A stretch of DNA of 64,000 bases from Maribacter_C sp047345145. Lineage in GTDB: Bacteria; Bacteroidota; Bacteroidia; Flavobacteriales; Flavobacteriaceae. How positions within the stretch are numbered: the first letter of the stretch is position 1; every line of letters starts with the position of its first letter. Below are positions 56,148 to 64,000 of this stretch, one piece after another. The notes beneath the pieces are model-generated. The model saw only the letters and a program-made list of their open reading frames with translations, had not been told where the DNA came from and did no database searches. Made by a program: the position numbers and the translations under genes. The DNA lies in the NCBI RefSeq assembly GCF_047345145.1, contig NZ_JBLFER010000002.1, positions 868,001 to 932,000 of the forward strand. Reading direction: 5' to 3'.

Positions 56148-57242
56148 TTAATTTTGATTTTCTATTTGCTTAAGCTTATTAGTCAACTGCTTCTGATTTT
56201 CTTGAAGCTGAAGAATATAGAGTGTTAGCTCCTCAACTTTTTCAAGCAGTTTCAAGTTCATTTCTTTAAGGTTCATACCTTCTTTTTCCATTTCTTTTGC
56301 CGACGGAATATTAGGCAGATGTCCATAGGCATCAATAAAGTTTTGAACCTCTTCTAAAGTTTTGAGATTATAATCATCATAGAAAACATAATCAGGTACG
56401 AAAGGTGCTTGAATGTCTACCCTGACCTCTCTTGTGTGAATTTTACCATCTACAGTTAGCGCCTCATCAGGGCTATCGGTGCCAATACCAACATTGCCCA
56501 AATTGTAAAAAACGTCGTTACCTTGAATATTCCAAACTGTTGAAGAACCTAAAAGATCTTCAATAGGGGGTTCTTGTCCGTTTACTTCATATAGGGTTGG
56601 CGCATAGAAAAATAAATTGTCTTCTGCAGTATTGTCTAGATTTAGAAAAACTCTTTCTCGAATACGAGTCGCACTGGGGGCGAATTTAAAATCATTAACG
56701 TTTAGGCCAGAAACGGCATTACCTTGACGATCATATACCGCGCTCTCTATAGCCGTGCCCGTATGGCCGCTGCCATGTATAACTCCTACTAGAAGATACC
56801 ATTGATCTAAGTTTGGTAGATCTCCATTAATAAAGTAAGGCGAATTGATTGCGTTTCCATTCAATCGTAAGGCCGAGTTCACGCTTCCCGCATCTTTTAC
56901 GATCATTCCTAGTAGGACACGACCATCGTTTGAATTTGTCTTTTTTGCCCAAACGCTTAATCGGTAAGTCTTAGTAGGGTCAATGGTTTTGTAGTTTCCT
57001 GTCCAACCTCCATCTGCATTGGCACCAGCAGCTGTGTTCGGAATCGCTTTCCACAGTAATGCATTTTCTCCAGCAGGGCCTGGACCAAATTCTCTAAGAC
57101 TATTGGCATCTGTTCCGTATCTGGTAAATCTTGTAGCAGATCCGTTGCCTTCTGTCCAAGAAGAATCATCGATTAGGTTGTTCTGAGAATAGCCCATAAG
57201 GCCTGCGATACAAAATAGTGGAACTAAGAATAATTTTTTCAT
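56148..57242 (-). CDS. Tail-fibre-like secreted protein of cassette 3
   Basis: The protein has 364 residues, nearly a copy of the cassette-1 protein at 31517. It has the same signal peptide, jelly-roll-like domain, NVGIGTDSPDEALTVDGKI hallmark and YGHLPNIPSA segment. Differences seen are Gln to Pro in REFGPGPAG, Gly to Asn in NAINSPY and Gly to Ser in FAPSATR. After ELTLYIL the coiled-coil ends are unrelated (here QLQENQKQLTNKLKQIENQN). The sharp change from near-identity to no similarity suggests a recombination endpoint within the coiled-coil codons. Confidence 0.86.
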   Translation of the reverse strand: MKKLFLVPLFCIAGLMGYSQNNLIDDSSWTEGNGSATRFTRYGTDANSLREFGPGPAGENALLWKAIPNTAAGANADGGWTGNYKTIDPTKTYRLSVWAKKTNSNDGRVLLGMIVKDAGSVNSALRLNGNAINSPYFINGDLPNLDQWYLLVGVIHGSGHTGTAIESAVYDRQGNAVSGLNVNDFKFAPSATRIRERVFLNLDNTAEDNLFFYAPTLYEVNGQEPPIEDLLGSSTVWNIQGNDVFYNLGNVGIGTDSPDEALTVDGKIHTREVRVDIQAPFVPDYVFYDDYNLKTLEEVQNFIDAYGHLPNIPSAKEMEKEGMNLKEMNLKLLEKVEELTLYILQLQENQKQLTNKLKQIENQN

Positions 57243-57900
57243 GAGTAAAGGTTTATAGTATTTCTGATCGTAATTTTTAAAAGTGTCGTATTTCTGAAAG
57301 TTTATTTAGTTGTTTAGGCTATTCTTGATTCAAGAATAGCGTTAATTTATTTTTAGAAGTTCTGTATTTGTAAAAAGTTGAAGATTGAGGATAACTTTTT
57401 TGTTATTGGACTTGTTGGTAAAAAGTTTGAAATTGTAGTTCTGTAGATACGCTCTTTCACAAAAGAGCTTTGGGGTAGGGCAGGGGTTAACAACTAGATG
57501 TGTCAAAGGTCTTGGTTGGTGTTTTGATTGCGTTCGTTGCAGAAAAAAGGGACTTTCTCGAACGAGCTATGAAGATATAAAATATTTACATTTGGCAAAA
57601 GAAATAGATGTGATTATTTGTAAAGGGATTACAAATTAGGTAAGAGGTGTTTTGTAAGGAGTTCTTAGACTATCGTACTTCTAGAAATTCGCAACTTCGT
57701 GGCTTTTCATGTGCTGAGAACCACAGCTTTGTAACTGTTGTTTTTAAACATTTCATGGTGTTATTGCTCACTCAGTTCGGCGCGAAGTTGCAAACTTCGC
57801 GCAGTATACTTCGCACAGTGGGAGTAGCTCTGGTTTTTTGATGTTCTATTCGTATTTCTTACTCGACACGGCACTCGTCACAGACGAGCGCTAGCGGGGG
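57243..57900. repeat. Long inter-cassette repeat, copy c
   Basis: The copy is full length and nearly identical to copy a at 32618. It includes the leader palindrome, the CTCTTT-CACA-AAAGAG hairpin, the region GCGAAGTTGCAAACTTCGC (57782-57800) and the REP-like hairpin CTCGTC-ACA-GACGAG (57874-57888) with CGCTAGCGGGGG. It switches abruptly into a regulator-gene fragment at 57901. No intact gene is present. Confidence 0.86.
57318..57340. promoter_or_regulatory. Cassette leader palindrome, copy c
   Basis: Perfect 11-bp arms GCTATTCTTGA and TCAAGAATAGC flank one T, 76 bp upstream of the tail-fibre-like gene of cassette 3. Confidence 0.6.
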
Positions 57901-58130
57901 TGGCCGATAAACTGGCAAAATATTTCGGGGTAAGTCTTGACGAGCTCGTGCACATGTCGGGCAATGTTCCCGAAGAAGTCAGTATCGTGGACAAATCCGT
58001 TTCCGAACGTATCAACCTGATTCAGCAATTGGAAGAAGAGGATAAAAAAGCCCTGTTCCGTATTATCGATTCCATGCTCACAAAATCGAAGTTCAAGGAC
58101 TTTTTCAACAAGAACGTAGCGGCACTTTAA
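57901..58130 (+). pseudogene. 3' part of an XRE-family HTH regulator gene
   Basis: About 75 codons stay open to the TAA at 58128-58130 and read ADKLAKYFGVSLDELVHM, followed by INLIQQLEEEDKKALFRIID and MLTKSKFKDFFNKNVAAL. This is the end of the HTH_3 recognition region plus the usual C-terminal tail of flavobacterial XRE regulators; a full protein would have about 35-45 more N-terminal residues. The missing 5' part is replaced exactly by the REP-like repeat. A GTG at 57900 could in principle start a 76-residue product, but without most of the HTH. Confidence 0.7.
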
Positions 58131-58135
58131 GGCAT

Positions 58136-58165
58136 AAAAAAACCGCCTCGGTGGGCGGTTCTTCT
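58136..58165. terminator. Bidirectional terminator of cassette 4
   Basis: AACCGCC (58141-58147) pairs with GGCGGTT (58154-58160) around TCGGTG, with an A-run before and TTCTTCTTT after. It has the same sequence as the hairpin at 33375. Confidence 0.85.
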
Positions 58166-58170
58166 TTAAG

Positions 58171-58740
58171 TTATTGTTTGGGAATAAATTCATATTCTTT
58201 CAGTTCTTCTAATTCCTTGTCTATACATTTGCGCCATTCTTGTTGCTTGGGATAATTTAATAAAGCTTCTTCGTCATATTTATCCTGTATATTTTTACAT
58301 TCTAAAAACACTTTATTAACCCAATAATTAAAAGTTTCAGATGTTGTATAGGCATCTAGGGAAAGTAACTCCTTAAACTTTTTCCTAAGCTTTCTAGTAT
58401 AGAGTTCCATAATATCAAAATGTAGTTGTTCATGTTCTAAGGTTTCTTTATCCGAAGTGACGCTCCAAGAACTATATTTTTGAAAATAACATAATGGAAC
58501 TGGATTTTCATTCCCCTTATCATCTTTGATATAAAAAACCATCATTTCTGGAACTGTCTCTGCTACTTGATGGATTAAATGAATGTCCTTAGGCTTTTCT
58601 CCTTTCTTAATAAAATCTTCCCATGTTAATAATCGCTCCTTTTGCCATAGGATGAGCGAATCATTTTCAACAATCAATCCCTGTCCATTTGACATTAATG
58701 GACTTATAGATATTAAAAAGAAGAAAATTATTTTTTTCAT
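58171..58740 (-). CDS. Secreted DUF922-like HEXXH protein, cassette 4 cargo
   Basis: The protein has 189 residues with a signal peptide (IIFFFLISISPLMSNGQ). The motif LTWEDF near residue 38 and the zinc site HEQLHFDIMELYTRKLRK (HEXXH at 58434-58420), with two downstream helices, match the DUF922 family of predicted secreted zinc peptidases. Its ATG overlaps the RHS B4 stop (ATGA), the tightest toxin-cargo coupling in the array. It may be a processing peptidase or a second effector rather than an immunity protein. It has no lipobox, unlike the cargo of cassettes 1 and 3. The function is not shown by sequence. Confidence 0.78.
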   Translation of the reverse strand: MKKIIFFFLISISPLMSNGQGLIVENDSLILWQKERLLTWEDFIKKGEKPKDIHLIHQVAETVPEMMVFYIKDDKGNENPVPLCYFQKYSSWSVTSDKETLEHEQLHFDIMELYTRKLRKKFKELLSLDAYTTSETFNYWVNKVFLECKNIQDKYDEEALLNYPKQQEWRKCIDKELEELKEYEFIPKQ

Positions 58741-61700
58741 TGTTGCCCAGTATTAGTTATCGAAATGTTTTGCCCCGACCTTTGTATAACAGTTTGCTGT
58801 CTTAGAGTTTGGAATATTATATTGGGATTGCCCAAACTAAGTCTATTAGGGTTAATTCCATTATTAATAAAAAATTGTCTAATAGCTCTTGCTCTGGTAT
58901 TACTTCGGTTTTGCAACTGCTGAATATCTGCTGGGTTATTCAAACTATTTACTGCAAAGGTGTTATTAGAAATAATCATTGTCAAGTTCGGGTCCGCAGT
59001 CAAAGTTGCCAATAAAGCAGTAAGAGTCCTATTGGTCATTGCATTCCTTCTATTTAAGGTTAAGCCATCACGTCCCGAAAATCTTATATTGGTGGGTATA
59101 TTGATAGTTTGTCGAGGACCAGGTAAAGTCACACCTAAAATCCGACCTCGTGGTCTTTCGGGCGATTCCAATGGGTTTGCAATTGTCGGCCCAAAATTAG
59201 GCCCATCCACCTGACCTATTCCTGAATTGCCAAAATTAAAGTTTAATAGGTTTATATTCGGCCTAGTATTTCCAGTTTCGGAATCATTATCGTCATCATC
59301 ATTATTACTACCATTACTATTGGGGCCACTTGGGAATACAAATCCAGCATTTCTGTATTTATTCTTGTTGTTTTTGAATAATTTCCCTATTGATTTTATG
59401 CCTCTACCTATTGACCTAAACAATCTACCAAAAAAACTACAACCTGTTTTACATTTTACTCGCCCTCTTTTTCCGAATCCATATTCATCAACAAAATATA
59501 TAGGATTGTTGTCCGCAACCACATAAGGGGATTGATAGTTCACAAAATCGGCCATTGGGTCGATGTTCATAAACCTGCCCAATGCGGGGTCCATCATTCT
59601 TGCTCCTAAATCGTACATGTTCATGTTCAATGACATATCAAATTCCTTGCCGTTATAGGTCAGGTAATTGTTCTGTATGCCATTGATGTTCATATTATAC
59701 CCTTTATGGATCAATCCAAAAGGGTAATAATTTTTCTCCTCGATAATCTCGGAGCTGTCCACGGAACCATCGTTATTGTTGTCCGAATACGACAACCTCA
59801 CATTCCCCAAATGGTCTTTGTACTGGTATACATAGGAGAAGTCTCCATTGCCATCAGCCTGTACATAACCTTCGGCATGGGTAAAGAATTTTAAAGAACC
59901 ATTTTCATAAACATGGTTGCCCGCATAATCTGATTCCTTGTTTCCGCTCGTAACATCGGTAACTTTTTTCCTTAGTTTGTTTCCGAGGGCATCGTAGATA
60001 TATTCGATTTTGTTTCCACTACCAAAATCAGCTAGTATAGGCAAGTTGAAGTGATTATACTCCATATCGATTATACCTTTATTGGCATCGGTCAAAACGT
60101 TTCCATTTGAATCGTACGTATATTCGGTTGAAAGTTCAGCACCGTCCACAAAACCCTGCGTGGCACTTGAGGCGATATCATCATCCACGGCTTTCAATTG
60201 ATTTCCCGTATAGGAGTAGGTCAGGTCATCCATTACACCAAAGCTTGTAGCACCATTATTCGTATGCCCGTTCCTTTTGAGTTTCTGGATGTTGCCGTTC
60301 TTGTCGTATTCGATATTGGTCAGACTGTACCGATTGTCGCTCGTATCGTCGATTGCTGATGTAATTCGGTTCAGGGGGTCATAGGTGTAGACGTAATTTC
60401 TGCTTGCCGAACTACCAGCGAGCGCATTATTGGCAGAATTCCAAACAGTTTGAGAAATATTACCATTATACAATCTTCTATTGGGGTCTCCCACATCGTT
60501 GTATTTGATGTCAAACGCAAATAGGTCATCACCCATAGCATTCGGGTTGTTTATGCTTTTGAGCCAGTTTCGTACATTATAATCATAGTTGACCGTCTGT
60601 AAGCCTACAGAACTTAGTACATCGGAAGTATCGGCATCACCTCCCACTTTCTTGTTGTCTAATCGACCGAGCTCGTCATAGGAATTGAGAACGATTAATT
60701 CAGCTTCACCAGAGTCACCACCTGTAGCATTGGGGTCGATTCTTAAAACTACATTGGGTACAATAGTTGCGTTAGGTCTAACCACCATACTATTGGTAGC
60801 GACACGATCTGTATTTATGTACCCTGATACGATTATGTCGGCATCTATACCATTACCACCAGTTCCTTCACAGTTATCACTCAAGGTCTGATCACCCACG
60901 CATTGGGTTTGTGCCAAGAGCCTGCCTACATGGTCATAGGTGAAACTATCGATGGTAACTATGGTCGTGTTATTTCTGGTATGTTCAGTACGGCTCTTGA
61001 AGGTTCGGCCGACAAAATCGATTTTCATTCGGGTCACGTCCAGGGTACCCAGATAATCGTTCTTTGATACCATGTAGATCGGTCTTCCCTTGTCATCGAA
61101 CTGGGTGATCGAGGTAATCCAGTCATTGGTCTCCAATACCTTGACTTTGCTGCCTGTAACTAAGCCATGCGTGCTTGAGCTAATAGCTCGGTCATAGATA
61201 TTACCGACTATCAAATCGATACCATTTCGGTTAAAGTTGTAGTCGTCATAATAGTTGATCGTCAGCACTTCCGTAAGGTTTACCAAAGGATTTGCTAAGG
61301 CAAGGTTTCCGTTGTGTGGGTAGGCTCCATTATCATAGTATACCGTGGTGCCCCCATATGCGTTTGAAGCATCTACCTCGTCTGTCTTTATTACCCATAA
61401 AGCTTCAGTAAGATTATTTACCTCATCCTGTATATCGGTCCTTAAGGCGCCGTTCGCACTCGTTGCCTTACCCGTATAGGCCACTCTTCCGAAAGCATCA
61501 TATTTGGTAAATAGCCATTCATCGGAAGTCGGGTCTTTCACCCTTTGGTTCGCATCCTGTGTCAAGATGGGCTGGTCAAGGTCATTGTAGATAATATATT
61601 CCCAACCTTTTCCCGGTATTTTCTTTTCGACAAGTCTGTTGCGGTTGTCGTAGACGTATTGATAACCAAGCTCATCTAGGTTGGCAATAGAACCATCCAT

Positions 61701-64000
61701 TTTCGGAGGCAGTACATAACTCAAATTACCGAAATCGTCGTAGACATAATAGGTGTCATGTGGTATTTCGTTGTCATAGGTACGTTTAAGTACTACGCGC
61801 CCTTGCTTATCAGTGAACTCCTCTGTGCTATGGTCTTTTCCGGAATCGTGGTTTTCGTCCTTGGTCACCATTTTCATCAACTCGCCAGCAGCATATTGCC
61901 CATTATTGTCAGGTTTTAGAACCAAAGTGGGAGTGTAGGTATAAACCCCATTAGTTACATTCTCGCTGGTATTGGCATCGAATTGTTTTACCTGATCTGC
62001 AGCGGTGTTGGCTAAATATTCAAATTCGATTTCATGTCCCTCGTCCATTGCCCAAGGGGCGCCAGGTGCGGCCTGCTTTTTTGCTCGGTTCAATGGTGAT
62101 GGTTCGAACTTTATTTCACTATAAGGGTTAGGCGTGTTATCATACTTTATGTTATCATAATGCATCATGGTATTGGCCTCCGCCATGGGTCGAAAATCTC
62201 CAAGATTCCCGGGATCATCATGAGGCAGATAGCTCTTTTCCGTTCGTCCGAAGCGATCATATGCAATATGAGTGATGATATCATCCTTATTTGGGGTTTG
62301 ATCAATGGCAACTTGTTGTAAAGGCCTACCTAAACCGTCGAAAAAGGTAATGTCCTGAATCAAGTCATTATCAGAGTCGAAGAAATTCGTTGTCGGATTG
62401 GGTCTTTCTATTTGATAGGCACGTGTATAGATATAGTTATGTTCTTGAGGGTCACTACTTCGAGGTGTTACCACCTCACACGAATTGCTTGGGTCATTGA
62501 CCGAAGGGCAATTATCAGAACTATCTAATACATAGCCCGTGGGTTGATCACATTGAACCAATGTGCTATTGGGGTCGCCAAAGCCGTCATTATCGCCATC
62601 CTGATACCAGATTGTAATGGGATTAATATCTTCATCGGTATCATCACAATCGGTATTATCTGAGACATAACCTGCAGGCTGAGAGCAATCTTGTACACTA
62701 AAATTTGGATCTCCATAACCGTCATTATCTGTGTCGGCATACCAGGCTATCGTGCTAGAAATCTGAGCTTGAATGGCTGTTCTGGTTGTCGCAAAACATC
62801 CGGTGCCATCATTATAACTTTCTGCATAGTAGGTCGTGGTTTCAGAAAGGCTTGGTGTGGTGAAAGTCGTATCAGTAGCTAATACCGAACCACCAGTTGG
62901 TTCACTGTACCAGCGAATTGTATTTCCATTGTTACCTGGAACGGCGGTCAAGATAACGGAACCAGCATCGCAGCGCCCTGTATTCGTACCCATAGCTTCC
63001 AAAACCAGTGGATTGACCACTGCCTGGATTTCTTGACGAGGTGAAGACCAACAACCGCTGCTCTCATTAAAACTTTCGATATAGTATGAAGTTGTAACAC
63101 TTATGGGTGTGGTATTAAAATTCAAACCGGTTTCTAATAATGTACCTCCGGTTTGCGCACTAAACCATCGTATGGTATTAGCATTCGTACCGGGTGCGGC
63201 GGATAACGTCACTGAGCCCGTGCCACAACGAGATGCATTGTTAGCACTTGGTGTTGAGGGGTTTGCGCTAATTGTAACTATAATTTCTAGAAGCTGGCTC
63301 GATTCGCAGCCGGATTGTGTGTTCACCGTTGATACCCAATATGAACGAGTTGAATTAACAGTCGGTGAAAAAGAGGTGTTGTCGCTGAGATAAGAAGGTC
63401 CGGTTGCAGGAACATCGTACCATCGTACACCATTCCCCCCCGATCCTGGGTTTGCAGTAAGGTTCACCGTACCTGGACCACAACGTGTTGGGCTTGCATT
63501 AGAAGTAGTTGGTTTTGCGATAGTATTATTTTCATCGATTTGATTATCACAATCATTGTCGATACCATCGCATATTTCGGGAGCTCCAGGATATACGTCA
63601 TCATTGAAATCGTTACAGTCGTTAGCATTGTTCACATACCCCGAAGGTTGAGAGACTTGTGATAGTGTAGTATTGGGATCTCCAAAAGTATCATTATCAA
63701 AATCGCGATACCATGTAGAAGGAGTACCCGTACGACTAACACTGAAACCACCAAATGACCCATTGTAGGAATAATCGATTAAAGTACTTTCACTTGTGCT
63801 GCCTGCTTGACAAACAACTTGAATAGTATTTTGATTGGTTTGGGTCACCGTTAACCAGGAGGGAACTCCTGTGAAACTGATCGATCCAAAACAAGGTGAG
63901 CCGGAATAATTGACCGTAATATTTTGTGTTCCACCTGAATTGGAGAAGGAGAGCGATGAAGGTGAAATGCTACTTATAGTACATTGTGCAGACAGATTCG
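58737..64000 (-). CDS. RHS B protein of cassette 4 (5' end outside window), OmpA-like tip
   Basis: At least 1753 residues are visible and the frame is open to the window edge. It begins inside a BACON-like domain (SISPSSLSFSNSGGTQ, VPSWLTVTQ). Next come a MopE-type metal-binding motif (CNDFNDDVYPGAPEICDGIDNDCDNQIDE region), CHU-type Ig domains with RWY, and calcium motifs DTDNDGYGDPN and DGDNDGFGDPN. DUF6443 follows (YIYTRAYQIERP; ITFFDGLGRPLQQVAIDQTP), then the RHS core ending YYPFGLIHKG, LGARMMDPALGRFMNIDP and NNPIYFVDEYG. The tip (last ~240 residues) has a basic CKTGCSFFGRLFRSIGRGIK, a Ser/Asn/Asp linker, and a degenerate OmpA-like domain: NRRNAMTNRTL, then NTRARAIRQFFINNGINPNRL. A peptidoglycan-binding-like end in a toxin position is unusual. 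Confidence 0.92.
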   Translation of the reverse strand, partial: NLSAQCTISSISPSSLSFSNSGGTQNITVNYSGSPCFGSISFTGVPSWLTVTQTNQNTIQVVCQAGSTSESTLIDYSYNGSFGGFSVSRTGTPSTWYRDFDNDTFGDPNTTLSQVSQPSGYVNNANDCNDFNDDVYPGAPEICDGIDNDCDNQIDENNTIAKPTTSNASPTRCGPGTVNLTANPGSGGNGVRWYDVPATGPSYLSDNTSFSPTVNSTRSYWVSTVNTQSGCESSQLLEIIVTISANPSTPSANNASRCGTGSVTLSAAPGTNANTIRWFSAQTGGTLLETGLNFNTTPISVTTSYYIESFNESSGCWSSPRQEIQAVVNPLVLEAMGTNTGRCDAGSVILTAVPGNNGNTIRWYSEPTGGSVLATDTTFTTPSLSETTTYYAESYNDGTGCFATTRTAIQAQISSTIAWYADTDNDGYGDPNFSVQDCSQPAGYVSDNTDCDDTDEDINPITIWYQDGDNDGFGDPNSTLVQCDQPTGYVLDSSDNCPSVNDPSNSCEVVTPRSSDPQEHNYIYTRAYQIERPNPTTNFFDSDNDLIQDITFFDGLGRPLQQVAIDQTPNKDDIITHIAYDRFGRTEKSYLPHDDPGNLGDFRPMAEANTMMHYDNIKYDNTPNPYSEIKFEPSPLNRAKKQAAPGAPWAMDEGHEIEFEYLANTAADQVKQFDANTSENVTNGVYTYTPTLVLKPDNNGQYAAGELMKMVTKDENHDSGKDHSTEEFTDKQGRVVLKRTYDNEIPHDTYYVYDDFGNLSYVLPPKMDGSIANLDELGYQYVYDNRNRLVEKKIPGKGWEYIIYNDLDQPILTQDANQRVKDPTSDEWLFTKYDAFGRVAYTGKATSANGALRTDIQDEVNNLTEALWVIKTDEVDASNAYGGTTVYYDNGAYPHNGNLALANPLVNLTEVLTINYYDDYNFNRNGIDLIVGNIYDRAISSSTHGLVTGSKVKVLETNDWITSITQFDDKGRPIYMVSKNDYLGTLDVTRMKIDFVGRTFKSRTEHTRNNTTIVTIDSFTYDHVGRLLAQTQCVGDQTLSDNCEGTGGNGIDADIIVSGYINTDRVATNSMVVRPNATIVPNVVLRIDPNATGGDSGEAELIVLNSYDELGRLDNKKVGGDADTSDVLSSVGLQTVNYDYNVRNWLKSINNPNAMGDDLFAFDIKYNDVGDPNRRLYNGNISQTVWNSANNALAGSSASRNYVYTYDPLNRITSAIDDTSDNRYSLTNIEYDKNGNIQKLKRNGHTNNGATSFGVMDDLTYSYTGNQLKAVDDDIASSATQGFVDGAELSTEYTYDSNGNVLTDANKGIIDMEYNHFNLPILADFGSGNKIEYIYDALGNKLRKKVTDVTSGNKESDYAGNHVYENGSLKFFTHAEGYVQADGNGDFSYVYQYKDHLGNVRLSYSDNNNDGSVDSSEIIEEKNYYPFGLIHKGYNMNINGIQNNYLTYNGKEFDMSLNMNMYDLGARMMDPALGRFMNIDPMADFVNYQSPYVVADNNPIYFVDEYGFGKRGRVKCKTGCSFFGRLFRSIGRGIKSIGKLFKNNKNKYRNAGFVFPSGPNSNGSNNDDDDNDSETGNTRPNINLLNFNFGNSGIGQVDGPNFGPTIANPLESPERPRGRILGVTLPGPRQTINIPTNIRFSGRDGLTLNRRNAMTNRTLTALLATLTADPNLTMIISNNTFAVNSLNNPADIQQLQNRSNTRARAIRQFFINNGINPNRLSLGNPNIIFQTLRQQTVIQRSGQNISITNTGQQ
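60380..61010. repeat. Near-identical RHS-core block, copy 4 (mosaic)
   Basis: Along this segment the closest relative changes: RHS B1 for 60410-60560, RHS B3 for about 60570-60720, and RHS B2 for about 60720-61000. The switches are visible as runs of shared variants. Confidence 0.75.

Noticed and set aside
32829..57500. Possible CRISPR or tandem-repeat array from recurring sequence in the intergenic regions
   Set aside because: The recurring units are single long copies 12 kb apart, with no short direct repeats and spacers.
22603..64000. T6SS effector interpretation of the RHS proteins
   Set aside because: No PAAR, VgrG, Hcp or adaptor genes are in the window, and the proteins carry Sec signal peptides, which T6SS RHS effectors do not.

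Overview
The window looks like chromosomal DNA of a marine flavobacterium (Bacteroidota, Flavobacteriaceae). It is AT-rich, has essentially no Shine-Dalgarno-driven starts, and carries a type IX secretion (T9SS) sorting domain, SprB repeats, CHU-type Ig-like domains, SpvB/DUF6443-type RHS proteins, many SPII lipoproteins, TPR-type sensor kinases paired with NarL regulators, and a DUF6747-like small protein. I found no tRNA, rRNA, CRISPR array, transposase or integrase.

Left part (1-16.7 kb). A 3'-truncated glucuronate isomerase gene (uxaC, minus strand) diverges from a secreted DUF1080 protein. Next are two paralogous two-component systems (2.66-5.29 kb and 12.81-15.43 kb; TPR-7TMR-like-free periplasmic TPR sensor kinases of the HisKA_3 type plus NarL-type regulators). 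System 1 diverges from an operon encoding a small lipoprotein, a 1318-aa secreted M4 (thermolysin-like) metalloprotease with a T9SS sorting domain, an FN3-like lipoprotein and a PQQ-propeller lipoprotein. System 2 lies between two paralogous outer-membrane beta-barrel genes. The promoter regions of the protease operon/system 1, of barrel 1 and of barrel 2/system 2 share a palindrome (TACTGGAAAACCAGTA type), which suggests one regulon with cross-talk. A 55-aa membrane protein follows.

Middle (16.7-21.8 kb). A tightly overlapping minus-strand operon encodes an incomplete pseudopilus/type II-secretion-like apparatus: a GspF/PilC-type membrane protein, two pseudopilins with N-methylation motifs, a GspK-like protein, a PilP/GspC-like protein and two lipoproteins. 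No secretin, ATPase or prepilin peptidase is in view.

Right part (22-64 kb). Four tandem minus-strand RHS polymorphic-toxin cassettes (the fourth cut by the window edge) fill two thirds of the window. Each complete cassette reads, in transcription order: a tail-fibre-like secreted protein, an RHS 'A' protein (SpvB/TcB-like shell half with a variable C-terminal extension), an RHS 'B' protein (variable adhesive N-terminus, DUF6443, RHS core, variable toxin tip), and a small Sec-exported candidate immunity protein. The tips differ: a HEXXH metallopeptidase, a JAMM/JAB domain, an M15-like peptidoglycan carboxypeptidase and an OmpA-like domain. A 550-660-bp repeat with a perfect palindrome and REP-like hairpins separates the cassettes. 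Remnants of XRE-type regulator genes lie at two of the junctions. Central RHS sequences are near-identical mosaics between cassettes, which points to recombination-driven diversification of the tips.
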